Positions 35,083-46,680 of a DNA stretch of 64,000 nt are shown here, one piece after another (the first letter of the stretch is position 1; each line of letters opens with the position of its first letter). Made by a program: the position numbers and the translations under genes. Below the pieces are notes generated by a model that saw only the letters and a program-made list of their open reading frames with translations, had not been told where the DNA came from and ran no database searches. The stretch comes from Eleusine coracana subsp. coracana (Eukaryota > Streptophyta > Magnoliopsida > Poales > Poaceae). The stretch lies in assembly GCA_032690845.1 (NCBI GenBank), contig CM064417.1, positions 15,840,501 to 15,904,500 on the forward strand, given 5' to 3'.

Positions 35083-36735
35083 TGCAAGCTTCATGATCAT
35101 TGATGATTGGATCTACAAGGTATGAATGTTTTCGTGATAGATGATAACTATGTAATTGTGGGCTAATATCTATAAGAGTGTTTTCTATGCAGAAATCATC
35201 TCTAAACTCTATTACAAATCATATGGATGATAGTTGCTTTGGCGATGGATGACAATGACCACAAGCATGGAGGCTTCCAAGCTTGATGGAGTCCAAGAGT
35301 TGATCAAGATGGATCAAAGCTAAGGATAAGCTATGGAGCAAGTGTTGGAAACACGTGTTTAGTTGTTAGGGCTTTGAGTCCATAGGAAAAACCAGACTTT
35401 CAAGGGGGTCTAGGTCATTTCTCTTAGATCACGACTAGTCGGTGATGTGCATGGATGCTCAGTAAAATCACAGACACTAGATGACAGTGGAGAAGCCAAG
35501 GAGTTGTTCGCAAAATCCGAGAAACGAAGTCAAGTGAGGACAAAGAATTTCAGCTTCTGAACAAAGTGACCGGACAGAGGGGTCAGTGGAGACCGGACTG
35601 TACAGTCACTAGGAGATCAGGCAATCTAGAGAGAAGATTCAGTGAGAAAACTGCTTGAGTTGGATTCTGTAGAGACCGAACGGTCCGGTCTGTACAGCTT
35701 GACTCAAGGCAGCAAGGAAGCAACTCTGGATTGTTTCTGTAGTGGAGAGAGAAACGGACCAAACAGTATGGTTAGCTGACCGTACGGTCCGGTCAGTACG
35801 AAGATCAGTAGTGGGAAGAGCCGTTGGAGCTGGATCTACACTGACCGGATGGTCCGGTCAGGCAGTGACCAGATAGTCCGGTTAGTACGCCCAGAAAGCT
35901 GATTTCGCGGAGCAACGGCTAGTTGGAGGTTGGAAGCCTATATAACTTCGTTGCTGGGATCTTGTAGACCTCTCTTAGCTAGTGGAATTGCTTGGAGCAT
36001 TTGGTGTGAGCCAAGAGGAAAAGAGGAGAGCATTAGGAGGAGATATTGCATATCATGAGAGTGCTAGTGAGAGTAACAAGAGCATCTTACACATCTAAGG
36101 CTAGGGTGTCCTTGAGGGTGTGATCTAGATTGTTACTCTTGATCTATGGAGAGACCTAGATCGGTTAGGTATCGGTGATCCAGCCTATCGTGATCGGTTA
36201 TGAAGGCCATCACACGTTTGTAGTCGGTCTAAGCCCGCCGGTGAAAGGGGTATCGCTAGTGAGCACCCGTGTTGGCTCGGGGAGTCCAAAAAGTTCTCGA
36301 GGGTGGCGAGCTTATGCCTTGGTGGCAACGGTGATGCAACCATGTCTTCACTCCAGGAGTGGTTACAACCTCGTGTGCGAGAACTCCACTTTGGTGATGG
36401 GAGGGACCGACACTCCAGCTGAAGTGGTCCAACGAGGAGTAGGGGAACACGCCATCCTTCTGAGATCTCGGGAAAAAATCATAAGGATTCCTTGATCCCC
36501 TCTTTACTATTCCGCATTTGTGTGCCCTAGTAACTAGAGTGAATTGTTAGGCTAGTGTGTTTAGCTTCCGCGCTTGCTCTCATCATGAATACTAGCATGT
36601 GTAGGATCTTGGCCTCCTACAATTGTTAGGTTGTAACGATTGCTAGGTTCTAGTGATGTGAACTTGTACTATTCGGATTTGTGGTCGGTTTACCGATACA
36701 CCCTCCCCCCTCTCGGTACGCATTCGGTCCTTACA
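35083..36735 (+). repeat. 3' LTR of Sirevirus-like element
   Basis: 1653 bp, collinear with the 5' LTR, ends CCTTACA. It has the same palindrome-rich zone (about 35580-35890). Confidence 0.9.
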
Positions 36736-37186
36736 AGTCGCTTCCCTCGAAGCCTTCCATGGTGGAGGAGGAGATGCTTTCTACCTCTTCTCGCGACGGC
36801 GACACTGGCGTTGGTGGGCCACAGATCCGTCAGCAGCGGCGAGCTTTGGTCGACAGTTTTGAACGGCGCGGCAGAGGCCGACCCAAGCGGAACCGAAGCA
36901 GCACTCGAGGGAGAAATTTTGGGGCTTGCGGAAGGCGACGACGGCTCCTAGACGCCAGAGCTGCGTCAGCGACGACGGCTTAACCTAGCGACACGCAAGT
37001 GGCGAGAGGAATACGAGGGCATGGGTGTCCATCGCTAGAAATTAGAGGCTTTTAGAGCCTCTCCCCCCTCTACCGGTTAGAGACCTCTAAAGGCCCTTCC
37101 TGCTAATTTTTAGGGGCCCGTTTGCCTCTTGGGCCTCTTATTTTTAGCACAATAGGTCTTTAGAGGCCCAAAACTGTAACAGAACC
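36736..37186 (-). pseudogene. GC-rich 5' exon-like fragment of the split Harbinger-associated gene
   Basis: On the minus strand an ATG lies at 36762 close to the LTR element. Further right are GC-rich sequence and repeated AGAGGCC/GGCCTCT words (37040-37170), which look like subterminal repeats of a DNA transposon. The plus-strand open stretch 36681-36983 is R-rich and probably a shadow of the GC content. Confidence 0.35.
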
Positions 37187-40100
37187 GCCTTACCACGGAG
37201 ACGATTCCATTCCAGGACCTTTCTCGGGTGGCGACGCGCGCTGTGACGCTCAATAGTACAGCACATGACAGAATAATATAGTTACAACAAGATCATAGAT
37301 AGAGTACAGAGTTTTAGATAAATTTGAATTTAAATTACAAATCAGAGTTTTAAAAGTGTGGAAGCAAAAAAAAAGTTCAATAGTAATAAAATGGTTCGAC
37401 GAGATACTTAAGATACAATTGTTCTCTCGCGACGATACATAGAAGCAGATCCGGTCTTGGTAAGTGTCATGCCCACGACACTATACCGGCAAGCAATAAA
37501 ATACTCCTTCTATGGACTGTAGAGTTCTCACTCCACGTTTCAAAAGTCAGAAAACTGGTCACCCTGATCATCTGAAAAACCACAAAGAGCTACATCCTAA
37601 GGAACTAATACTCAGTAACACTGACCCGTCAAAATGGCCATCTACAACCGTCTCCTAGATATACACAGGCTAAGGGTAGGGTTTATGTTGCCAAAAAGCC
37701 AGCCTAAGAGTGGATCCTTATTTTTCAAATTTTAGCAGCAAGTTAAGTTGATATGCAAAATAATAAATTGAATTTGCACTATAACTACAACAATCATGAT
37801 TGTAATACAATTAATAATAATTTCATACAATAATATTGGACCCATTCATCATATTAATGGCTTCCAATAACGTTCTGGAGCAGCGGTCAAGTGATACTCA
37901 TTACTGTGAGGGGCAGCGACTCGAATCGATTTACATCCTGTAGGAGAAACCTATTTGCACGATCCATACGCGCTTCATGGAAGCCGCATGGAGCAACCTT
38001 TCGCTGCAGTACCGTAAGGTCTTTTGGGTCCAGACTCCCTCGAGAAGGGTCCCCTAACGCGATGCGCCCCGTGCCGCCATCCGTGGGTAGATTGCTCCCT
38101 CCTCTCAGCCCTAGTTCCATCAAAGAAGGGAGAAGGCTATGTTCCAACCAAGCAGCAGTCATAGCTACATCAGTTTACTGGGCTCATAACTCCAGCATGC
38201 AAACAGTATGTTCAAACTTGATCTCATAGGACCGGACACGACGCGAGCCTTAAGTGACTCGGACGGGGCTACCTCCTTGAAGACAAGTTGTCGTTCCCTT
38301 TCCACCTAGTTGCCCGTTCGGTCTTCATTGTTATCCCATCTAAACTTTCCTTCAACCGATATCATTCCTCAGTGATAATATTTCCTGGTCCATGAGTGAT
38401 CTCCATACCACTCAATGAATAGTCATCCTAGATTAAGCAGAGTGACTACCGTCCTAAGGCCATTATCGGATAAAAGAAACCTACTGCAATACTAGATTTT
38501 CAAACAACTCCTATGAACTTAATGCATAGACAAGCCTACATCCCTAACTAGTGATAAAATAAAAATGTAAAAACTGGTGAGATGCACCAAGGCTTGCCTT
38601 GAGCTGAGTCTTGGTTAGCGGGATCACCACCCGATCCTTCTGGCTCCTGCTCCTATCCTGCCTCCATGTGATTCAACTCGTTATCTATATGATGCGAATG
38701 CGATGTTATGCATGAGAGATGATTCATGGCAGTCAATTTATAAATAATTTAATGCTATAAGATGTACAGGGGAGTTAGCATATTAGATAGGCGCTTTAGT
38801 GACATAGGGTCGATATAGCGGTAAATTTCCTTCATGGACTCTTGTAATTTAAGATGATAGCTATGTATAAAAAGTACGGTTATGTGATTGTCGATCGTGA
38901 TCGATATAAGTGTGCAATACACAATGCAGTGAGTGCTGACCAAAATGGTGTTTTCAATGTGTGGAGAATGTTATACTTCATGAACTAATTTCATATGATA
39001 TCATGCTCCAAAGCACACTATAGGGTTAATTGGAAATATTAAAGCCACAAGACCAATGATTAATTTAGTATGGTCCAAGGTGATTTACATAATAGTAGTC
39101 AATATGTTATCATGCATAGTTATTTTATTATCATTAGAACCAGGCTAAACCTACATAAATCCAAATCTTCAGTTTATCAAACAGACGACAGGGTGGAAAA
39201 AGTTATAAAACAGTCACATGCACTGCAGAGGGTAAGTCACCAAGTTTCATGGTTTATGAACATGCAGAAAAGCCAATGTTGATTTAGCAACCTAAATACA
39301 TTTTAATTCATATAGCAAGAAAAAGAAAAAAATGATTTTGAGTTTTTTTATGACATGCAACCATTGTACGTGTATATCTCAACTTCATTTTTCTAGCAAA
39401 GTTGATGTTACCTTCTGTTTTTCAGAGTTGTATTTATTTTGCTTTTGCATTTGCAGGAATTTGGAATGTGTTAGTTCATCATTGTTTTGTTAGGTAGCAC
39501 ACGGTCAAGCATCGGAGGACACATCTCACCAGAGGAGATACTTGGTGCAAGTCTGACAAAGGTTCAGGCAGGGGTGTTGCTCTACAGCCCCAGCAATCCC
39601 CTGCATGCTCCTCATTGTAAAGGCTGACATGGATCTGCAGATGGGCAAGGGAATCAGACCAAGCCAATGCCTAAAATAGCAAGGAACTCATCAAAACAGA
39701 GCTCACCGATGGTTAAAATAAAACTGCCGTTGAGTTCGTACAGCGGCCGGTGGCTCAGTTGGAAATCTGCACGAGAATGGTGTCATACGAGTGCCAATGG
39801 GAGTGAGCTAGCTTCAGATGTGGAGGACAGAACCATGTCTCACCGGAAAACAAATTCGCCGGCGTGGTTCCAGCAGTGTGGCTGGTCGAGTTCGGGAAGA
39901 AGGCCGTCGATCTACATGCCTGCTGCGGGACAGGGGAAAAGAGGGGCACCAGCAGCTGTGCAATGAGCCTGCGCACGCTACCATGGCATCGCTTGGCTGG
40001 GGAAGTAGCAAGGCAGCAGCAGACCATGAGCTTGTTCTGGTCGCCGGCAATGGCGGCGGGGAAAGTCGAAATCCGACGGATTGGTTTGACGAACTGCACA

Positions 40101-40276
40101 TGAAGCGATTCAAATAGTTACGCAATGAAGACACGGAGATGTCTCTGCAAGGAAATTGGAAACGACTCACTGGATGCTGAGTATTTCACGACGAAGCGAC
40201 GACTGTCCGTTGCATATGCTCAGAGAAGAAACTTTCGATTTGTTGGAAATGACCATAGGAGTGAGTTGGAGGGGAT
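37187..40276. other. no recognised gene
   Basis: 37240-38720 mixes AT-rich and GC-rich parts and reads like the non-coding interior of a large retrotransposon on the minus strand, without LTRs I could pair. 38721-39480 is AT-rich. 39660-40120 is GC-rich and open in several frames on both strands, but shows no domain and no splice pattern I trust. Some of this may be 3' flank of PARP copy A. Confidence 0.4.
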
Positions 40277-40393
40277 CTAGGAGCTGCTGTAGCTAGAGTT
40301 TGGGAGACGGGGAGGGACCGTGGCAACGGGGCGAGCTCGAGCTCTGAGCTCGGTAATGGCGGCGCATGGCGTGGTGACATGCACGAGAGGACA

Positions 40394-40478
40394 CGTAACA
40401 GGAGGACATGTTTTGGCACCCTGGGTGTCATAGAACACATACTTCTGTTTATCTGAGGACACGTAACAGGAGGACATT
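40394..40478. repeat. direct repeat in PARP copy A 3' end
   Basis: AGGACACGTAACAGGAGGAC occurs at about 40397 and again at about 40458, about 60 bp apart. Copy B does not have it. It lies in the read-through part of exon 18. Confidence 0.7.
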
Positions 40479-41466
40479 AGCCCTGTCTTCTGCTGGTCAC
40501 CAAACCGTCTCTTCGGCTTAAAGGAGACGTGGAGGGCATAACGCATCTTTATCTGATCCACATTGTACACTATATACTCGTTGTAAAGCAAGCTACCCTG
40601 CAACCACATAGCAATTTTTCACAGTTAGCACAGTGCTGGGTGTTCCGTGTGTTGGATTTGCATTAATAAAAAAAACAGTGCTGAGACGGGAGGGAAATAC
40701 GCATACCCTTTTGGAAGGATCCTCTTTCCAGTTTCCCAAAGGAACAACCACACCATCTTCGGTAATTTTTTATTCCGCTAAGTCAGGTCCCATTTGACCA
40801 ATTCCTTTTGTTCTGTACCAATAGAGTTGCAACCAGATGTTGGTGTTATGTTGAGTAGCAACAATAATAATTTCAGTTAAGCGTCTGCTATTAATCAATT
40901 CATACAGTGTGATTTCAGTAAACATTTGTGTACTTGATTCCATTATCAAAAGTGATTTCCAATCTTACATCCTTCTATTGGAAGTTAACGTCCAGAATTG
41001 ATCAAAACAAATAGGAAAAAAAAAACGTCCTATTACCAAAAGATTGTAATACAGTAACTGACCTCAGTTTCCCCTTGGGCAGGTTATCAGCATTGCGATC
41101 TCCACTGAGTAGCTCATTCATATCACCCAATGCAACCTGGTAAATTGAATTTATACCAACATTTGTAACACAAGATTAAATTCAACAAATAGCTTCAACA
41201 AAATTATTGGGCAGAACAAGGAATGATAATGATGCATACGTATGACAAACTGACCAAGTATAACAAACAAATAGCACTGAACTTGACATGAACAACGTAC
41301 TACAAACATGCTTGAATGGATGTTATACAGCTCACTCAGACGTCACATAGAAGCAGCACACCGGGTCCAGATAAGCCTGAAGCGTGGCAATACTTTGCGC
41401 TCTTGGAAAACATATCAGCAAAGTAAACGCCTTTGCCAAACATGTAACCAGTAGTAGGTGCTTCAG

Positions 41467-42396
41467 AAAGCGCTCTCTCTCTCTAACTCTCTCCCAACAG
41501 CTACAGTAGAGAGGTAAAATCGAGGGCGATTTCTTTTCTGGCGGCGAGTCCGATGGCTCCTTCTCGTCTCCGGTGGCCGGTCCGGCTCCGGAGGTAGGCG
41601 GGGTCATGAACTCGTCGTCCGGATGTACGTATCCCTCCCTCGTCCCAGTCTCTTTAGGTCTAGGTAGTAGGGTTAGGGTTAGTTTTCCCGTTTCAACGTC
41701 AATGGAGATGGCGAGAGCTTTTGGAGCAGATACCATCCAGCTTCGGTCACCATGGGTGGGATGAGCAAGGGCGGCGTCTCTAGCACGGGGATGCGTGCAG
41801 GGCGTCGGAGCCATATTGTTCTTCGTCTCCTCCGGACTGGGCGTCGTGGCGGTGTTCCGCGCCTCTGAGTCCAAGACCGCCACGAGCGTGTGGGCTTTTG
41901 CGGCGCGGTGGGCTTGGCTGGCCCTGGCCATCTTGGTGGGGGCCCGCTACCTGTTCGATGTTATCTCGCTCCTGTTCTTCATCGCGGGCGTGTGTCCTGG
42001 GTGCGTTGCTGAAGTGGCAGCAGCGGCGGCGTGACCATAGGAATAACTCTCCCAGCTCCCTCTGTATCGGCGATGCTTCTTCTCCGGTGACGACGATGAG
42101 CTCGTGGAGCGGAGGCCTCTCTGGGGCCCTAATCAGGAGAAGTTGACCCAAGTAGGCAGTGGTGAGGATTCATCTCTGTTCTTTTTAGGTTTTTGTTTTG
42201 TTGGTACCTCTCAACGCGTGGAGACACAAAAGGATTACGATGCTCCTCGTCGTGCTTCGGATCTCTCGAAGGACGCGGTTCTTTTAGCTGCGTATAGGTG
42301 TAGATTTGGTCGTGTGTCATATGTGGTGTGTGTTTGATCTTTTTTACACGAACAGATACTACATTTGTACTCAGTTTTGAGAGGTTCAAAAAAAAA
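41467..42396 (+). mobile_element. retroposed sequence with poly(A) and perfect 17-bp TSD inside PARP exon 15
   Basis: AGTAGTAGGTGCTTCAG occurs at 41450-41466 and at 42397-42413, identical over 17 bp; both are PARP exon sequence that is single in copy B (there with small changes). The 930-bp insert ends in a run of A on the plus strand. Its first two thirds are GC-rich with CT repeats at the start, like a grass 5' UTR and coding region. An open stretch at about 41795-42034 would encode hydrophobic segments (LALAILVGARYLF, VISLLFFIAGV). No reverse transcriptase is present, so this looks like a processed copy of a cellular mRNA. Parent gene not recognised. Confidence 0.82.
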
Positions 42397-42657
42397 AGTA
42401 GTAGGTGCTTCAGGGGGTGCAATTCTCAAACCTGGGAGAGTAGCATCATCAAATCAAGCGTTCACTAAGTTGTTCAATATTTAAAGAGTAAGACAGCATA
42501 AGCTGAGTACGGCTTAGTAAAGAAGTAACATTCATTTTTAGTGCAATGAAATAATAAAAAAATGAATATAAACAAGAGTAACAAATGTGCAGAAAGCTCA
42601 AACTTAACTGATTTGAAATGAAGCATCAATTGCTTTTCACAATACACCCAAAGATGT

Positions 42658-42703
42658 TTTTTTTTGGGAAATACAGTAGGGGAAGCCCCCTACTGTGGTA
42701 ATA
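42658..42703 (-). mobile_element. 46-bp LINE tail insertion in PARP copy A intron
   Basis: Flanked by ACACCCAAAGATGT (42644-42657) and ACACCCAAGATGT (42704-42716), which differ by one base deletion. The insert starts with a T run (minus-strand poly(A)) and contains the inverted pair CAGTAGGGG/CCCCCTACTG. It looks like an extremely 5'-truncated LINE end. Confidence 0.6.
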
Positions 42704-43554
42704 ACACCCAAGATGTATTATGAACTGTGAAGAAACAACAGAGTGAATCTAGTGGCAATATTGATGGTTTCAGATAGCATGACTCACCCTAAGAGAGGAT
42801 CCCAGCCCAGTTACTCAAACGAGAACCATGCCACAAAAGCATCTTATTTCCTGCATTAGCAAACTGCTTGAACATTCTGAGAATTAGTCCCTTTTTAAAT
42901 ATAGAATTTAGTTTGTGTAAACTGTAAATGTAAGATATTAGAAAGATAAGGAAGATCTTATCACCTTCTCAAATCTCTCTGTTTCACCATGTCTCAACAC
43001 CTTAAATACTTGCATTATGTCCACGGTATAACCAGAGTGTGTTTTGCCATGGGTATTCATCAAATAGGTTTTTTTATCTGGATAACATATATTATTGTAG
43101 ATTGGTTAAAACCTTTTGGATGGACATTTGAAAAAAGCATAAGATACAAAAAGTAAATTCATTCTACCACTCTGTGTCAATTGATGATCATCAAAACTCA
43201 AACTCAGACACTTCATTTGGGAAAAGGTTACAAATGGACAGTACTAAGTAACATCTTGAAACATCAGCTATAGACTGATTTACATGTAGATAATCAGAAA
43301 AGTTACCATAGAATATTCTTCTGAATCAACTTCAACAGGTGCAAAGTCACAATGAAGTTGCTTGTATCGAGCATATAGTGGATCATCCTACATTTCAAGG
43401 CTTGGCATGGTTACATTTCAACTTGTATAACTGTATACAATTCACAAGGATAATTTGGTTCCTTTAATCATTCAGTGTCTATAAAAAGGTAATATGAAAT
43501 CATTTGATTCACTGTAGCAATAAGTTGGAATTCCATGTTTTTAAGTAGAGCAAA

Positions 43555-44328
43555 TTTTAGAATCCTAGATAACTTTGTGAGAGTACACACGTTTTGACAA
43601 CACGAATGAAAGATTAGATATTCCGGAGGTGGGAAGCGCAAAAAGAATACCCACGTGAAGCAAGAAAAATCATCAACCATTACAAGACCATATTTGTTAC
43701 CACCAATGCTTATATAGGAGATGGGGCCGAAAAGGTCCATGTGCAACATCTCCGATGGTCTTGTGGTTGTCATCATGTTCTTGGAGGGATATGAAGCTCC
43801 AACTTGCTTTCCCGCTTGACATGCACTATAAATTCTATATTTCTCAAAACACACATTGGTTAGTCCTATGATGTGGTCGCCCTTTTGAAGTTTGTGAATA
43901 TTTCTCATACCAACATGAGCTAGCCTTCTATGCCACAACCACCCCATGTTGGACTTTGCTAATAAGCATGTACCAAGTCTAGCTTCATCCGTGGAGAAAT
44001 CCACAACATAAAGATTTCCTTTAAGCACACCCTTAAAAGCAACCGAGCCATCACTTCTCTTATAGACGGTCACACCACATTTGTTGAATAAGAAATCATA
44101 GTCCATTTTACAAAATTGCGAAATGGACAATAGATTGAAGTCAACGTGATCAACAAGCATAACCTTATAAAGTGAATATGAAGGAGTAAGAGTAAATTTA
44201 CCATAACCTAGTACTTGTCCCATTTCATTGTCACCAAAAGTAATGTACTCATTTTTGTTTTGACTTGGCTCAAATGACTTGAACATCTTTTTGTCTCCGG
44301 TACATATGATTGGTGCATCCACTATCAA
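43555..44328 (-). pseudogene. copia pol N-terminal part: gag-pre-integrase and integrase start
   Basis: Residues such as VDHVDFNLLSISQFCKMDYD and the zinc-binding HRRLAHVGMRNIHKLQKGDHIIG ... CQAGKQ (HHCC domain) are followed by the integrase core start HMDLFGPISYISIGGNKYGL and VDDFSCFTWVFFL. In copia integrases the DLFGP and VDDFS segments carry two of the catalytic acids. The frame ends abruptly at the junction with PARP intron sequence. The protease part is not clear between 44328 and 44393. Confidence 0.85.
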
Positions 44329-44392
44329 TCATCCAACTTGACCCTCCGGAGATATAGTCCTACAAAACAAGTTAAGCTTTATTTTTAGGTAC

Positions 44393-46641
44393 TCAAATTT
44401 GCTTGGGTCCTTTCACATTAGTCACAAGTGCTTTGGGCACCCACACACAAGCCTCTGGCCTCTTGTTGTGTGGTTCAACATATTTGGCAAACACACGACC
44501 ATGCATGTTTCTCATGAGCACATATGAAGCATCAAAGTCATGAAAGAGTGCACAAGTAGCATTAGGCATATTAGCATGAGAATCATTAACAAAACAAGAA
44601 CGGTTAGTGTTCATGTTCTTGACTTGCTTCTTTTGGTAAGATCCTTCCTTGATGAACTTAAGTAATTCCTTTCCATTCTTATTCTCCCTAGCTTTGTGCT
44701 TGTCACCCTCAACATATCCAATGCCATCCATGACATTTGGGTGCCTAGAATATGAGTATGCACCTCTTGCATACTTTGCCTTTTCATCATCAACAATATT
44801 TTTCTCATGTTGTATTTTGCTTTCAAGTGACTTCACTTGCTTGTTCAAATCATCAATCAATTTGACATTAGTAACACAAGTATCAACATCAATATTATAG
44901 CACCTATCACATCCATTGCTAGTGTAGGCATGAGAGGAATTGTTGGTGGAGGATGTGAAGATTGAAAGTATCTTATATTGTTCTTCAAGAGACTTATGAG
45001 TCTTTTCCAAATCCTCATATTTCTCTTGAAGTTCATCTTTTGTGCTTTTAATACTTTCATATGAGGTTTTAGTTTCATTGAGAGACTTGATTAAATTTTC
45101 ATTTTTCTTCCTCTCATCTTTTAGGAGCTTCTCTAATTCAAGGTTTCTTTTGTTTTCAAGAATAAGCAATTCTTCTTGTTTTTCAAGAAGCTCCTCTTGC
45201 CTATCATTTTCTTCCTTTTGTCTTCCAAGCAATTCCATAAATTCAAGTATTTTAGGAAGTGAAGCATTAACATCATCATCATCATCATCATCACTACTAC
45301 TAGCATAAGAGGAACGCTTATTTTTAGATTTTGATACCTTGGATCCTCTTGCCATGAAGCACTTGTGAGTGTTGTCATCATCATCATCACTCAAGCTTCC
45401 AAATAGAGAGGTGTTGGTGGGAGTGACACCAATGGCAAGTGTAGCAATGCCTCCCTCATCCGAGTTGGATTTGGAGGAGGAAGATGATGAAGAAGATGAG
45501 TCATCGGAATTCCATTCTTGGCTAATGTGAGCTTCACCTCTTCTATGCTTTTTGTACTTCTTGTCTTTCTTGCTATGTTTGTCTTTCCTTCTTTCTTCCT
45601 TGTTCTTCTTCTTAGGACATTCCACAATGAAATTTCCTTCTTCACCACATTCATGGCAAGTTCTCCTTGACTTTCTTGCTTTGCCTTTGTCATAGCTTTT
45701 CTTCTTGTAACCATCTTTTTTAAGGAATGACTTAAATCTTCTCACAAGCAAAGCCATCTCATCATCACTATCTTCATCACTAGAATCAACCATTTTCTTT
45801 TTCTTCTTCTTGTCCTTCTTTTCATTAGTCTCATGAGAGGCTTTGAGAGCTATTTCTTTATTCTCTTCTTCACCTTGTCCCAACAAGGTGTTCACTCTTT
45901 TTGCTTCTTCATCTCTTTCCTTGTAAGTGAGCAATCTCCCAAGTACTTCATTTTTACTAAAGTTCTTGAAGTTTTCTTTCTCTCTAACAAAGTCATAAGC
46001 ATTTTGATTCCATGGTTGCAAAACAAGAAGCAACCTCTTGTTGACCTCAATGGTGTCAAGTTTGATTCCTAGAGCTCTTCTCTTGTTCATAATTTTCATA
46101 AGCCTATCATGAACTTCTTGTGGCCCTTCACCGGCCTTCTTAATGAACAAGTGTACTTCCCTCTTAGGATGTCTTATCTTGCCTCTCTAACACCCTCGGT
46201 CCCTTCATAGATGACTTCAAGTTTCTTCCAAATGTCATGAGCTTTCTTGATTCCTATCACCTTTTCATACTCTTTTGGTGATAGGGCGGAAACAATGGCG
46301 GATGCGGCATGATCATTGTGATTGAGCTTGATCTCATCATTAGTGGTTGGGTTTTCTTCATCTTCCAACTCAAAACCTTGCTTCACAATTTTCAAGATCG
46401 GTCTTCCCATGGACTTCAAGTATAGTTCCATTCTATACTTCCAATGATCATAGAATGTGCCATCAAAGTGTGGTAGTTTTCCGGATCCACTACCAATATA
46501 CTCATTTTTGAGTTCGCCATAGTTGAATTGCATGTTGTTGTATCTAACTTCCGACTCATCCTTGTTACCCTCGGTCCTGGCACCGAATGTTTCCGGTGTA
46601 GTTTCTTTTGGTTTTCCATATGCTTCGGCATTAATCTTCAA
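44393..46641 (-). pseudogene. copia gag with zinc knuckle
   Basis: Two frames: 46641-46174 (LPHFDGTFYDHWKYRMELYL, a DUF4219/UBN2-type start) and 46150-44393 (585 codons). The junction at about 46150-46190 is a frameshift with a TAA. The larger piece contains a K/D-rich region, a CCHC knuckle (CHECGEEGNFIVECPKKK, about 45600-45660), S-rich low complexity and a long coiled coil (about 45250-44750). Different family from the Sirevirus-like gags at 4913 and 28949. Confidence 0.85.
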
Positions 46642-46666
46642 GCGGTTAAGCCTTCAAGAAGATCCT

Positions 46667-46680
46667 GCTCTGATACCAAT
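46667..46680 (-). other. primer binding site, initiator-Met tRNA
   Basis: Minus strand ATTGGTATCAGAGC beside the LTR end. Confidence 0.85.

Larger units (their letters stand above)
27228..36735 (+). mobile_element. Sirevirus-like non-autonomous LTR retrotransposon, complete
   Basis: 5' LTR 27228-28895, initiator-Met primer site 28897-28910, gag 28949-30646, palindrome cluster 30970-31170, GC-rich leader 31260-31750, second ORF 32134-34460, polypurine tract 35068-35082, 3' LTR 35083-36735. The LTRs start TGTAAGC/TGCAAGC and end CCTTACA. Flanks AGCCA and AGTCG match at only 3 of 5 bases, so the target duplication is decayed or absent. No pol domain is present. This is the sister of the minus-strand element at 1-7374. 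Gag and PBS place it with Sirevirus-type copia elements; it is non-autonomous. Confidence 0.9.
26114..37186 (-). mobile_element. PIF/Harbinger transposon split by a Sirevirus-like element
   Basis: The left segment (26114-27227) holds a transposase gene end; the right segment (36736-37186) holds a GC-rich 5' exon-like part. The proposed ends GGGTCTGTT (26114) and, in reverse complement, GGTTCTGTT (37186) match at 8 of 9 positions. I see no matching 3-bp duplication outside them, so the outer limits are uncertain. The 9.5-kb LTR element at 27228-36735 lies within it. Removing that element in thought joins two GC-rich coding-like stretches in one minus-strand frame. Confidence 0.5.
40277..43387 (-). 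pseudogene. PARP2: PARP copy A catalytic-domain exons 12-18
   Basis: Exon 12 reads DDPLYARYKQLHCDF; exon 13 NTHGKTHSGYTVDIMQVFKV; exon 14 MLLWHGSRLSNWAGILS with the catalytic His, ending in TAG where copy B has CAG; exon 15 GYMFGKGVYFADMFSKSA with the catalytic Tyr; exon 16 VALGDMNELLSGDRNADNL; exon 17 ITEDGVVVPLG, preceded by TAA where copy B has a sense codon; exon 18 SLLYNEYIVYNVDQIKMRYA with the catalytic Glu. All three triad residues survive in the decayed copy. Exon 13 starts with seven A instead of the five in copy B, which shifts the frame by two. Confidence 0.88.

Noticed and set aside
27223..36740. Clean 5-bp target duplication of the plus-strand Sirevirus-like element
   Set aside because: Flanks AGCCA and AGTCG agree at only 3 of 5 positions; recorded as decayed or absent.
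36681..36983. R-rich protein-coding gene on the plus strand
   Set aside because: Starts inside an LTR and is open only because of GC content; the minus strand gives the more coherent exon-like reading.
37887..38229. Gene at 37.9-38.2 kb
   Set aside because: Open on both strands but no recognisable motif; more likely transposon interior.
39667..40117. Small genes around 39.7-40.1 kb on either strand
   Set aside because: Several overlapping open frames on both strands, no domain, no consistent codon pattern; probably GC-driven.
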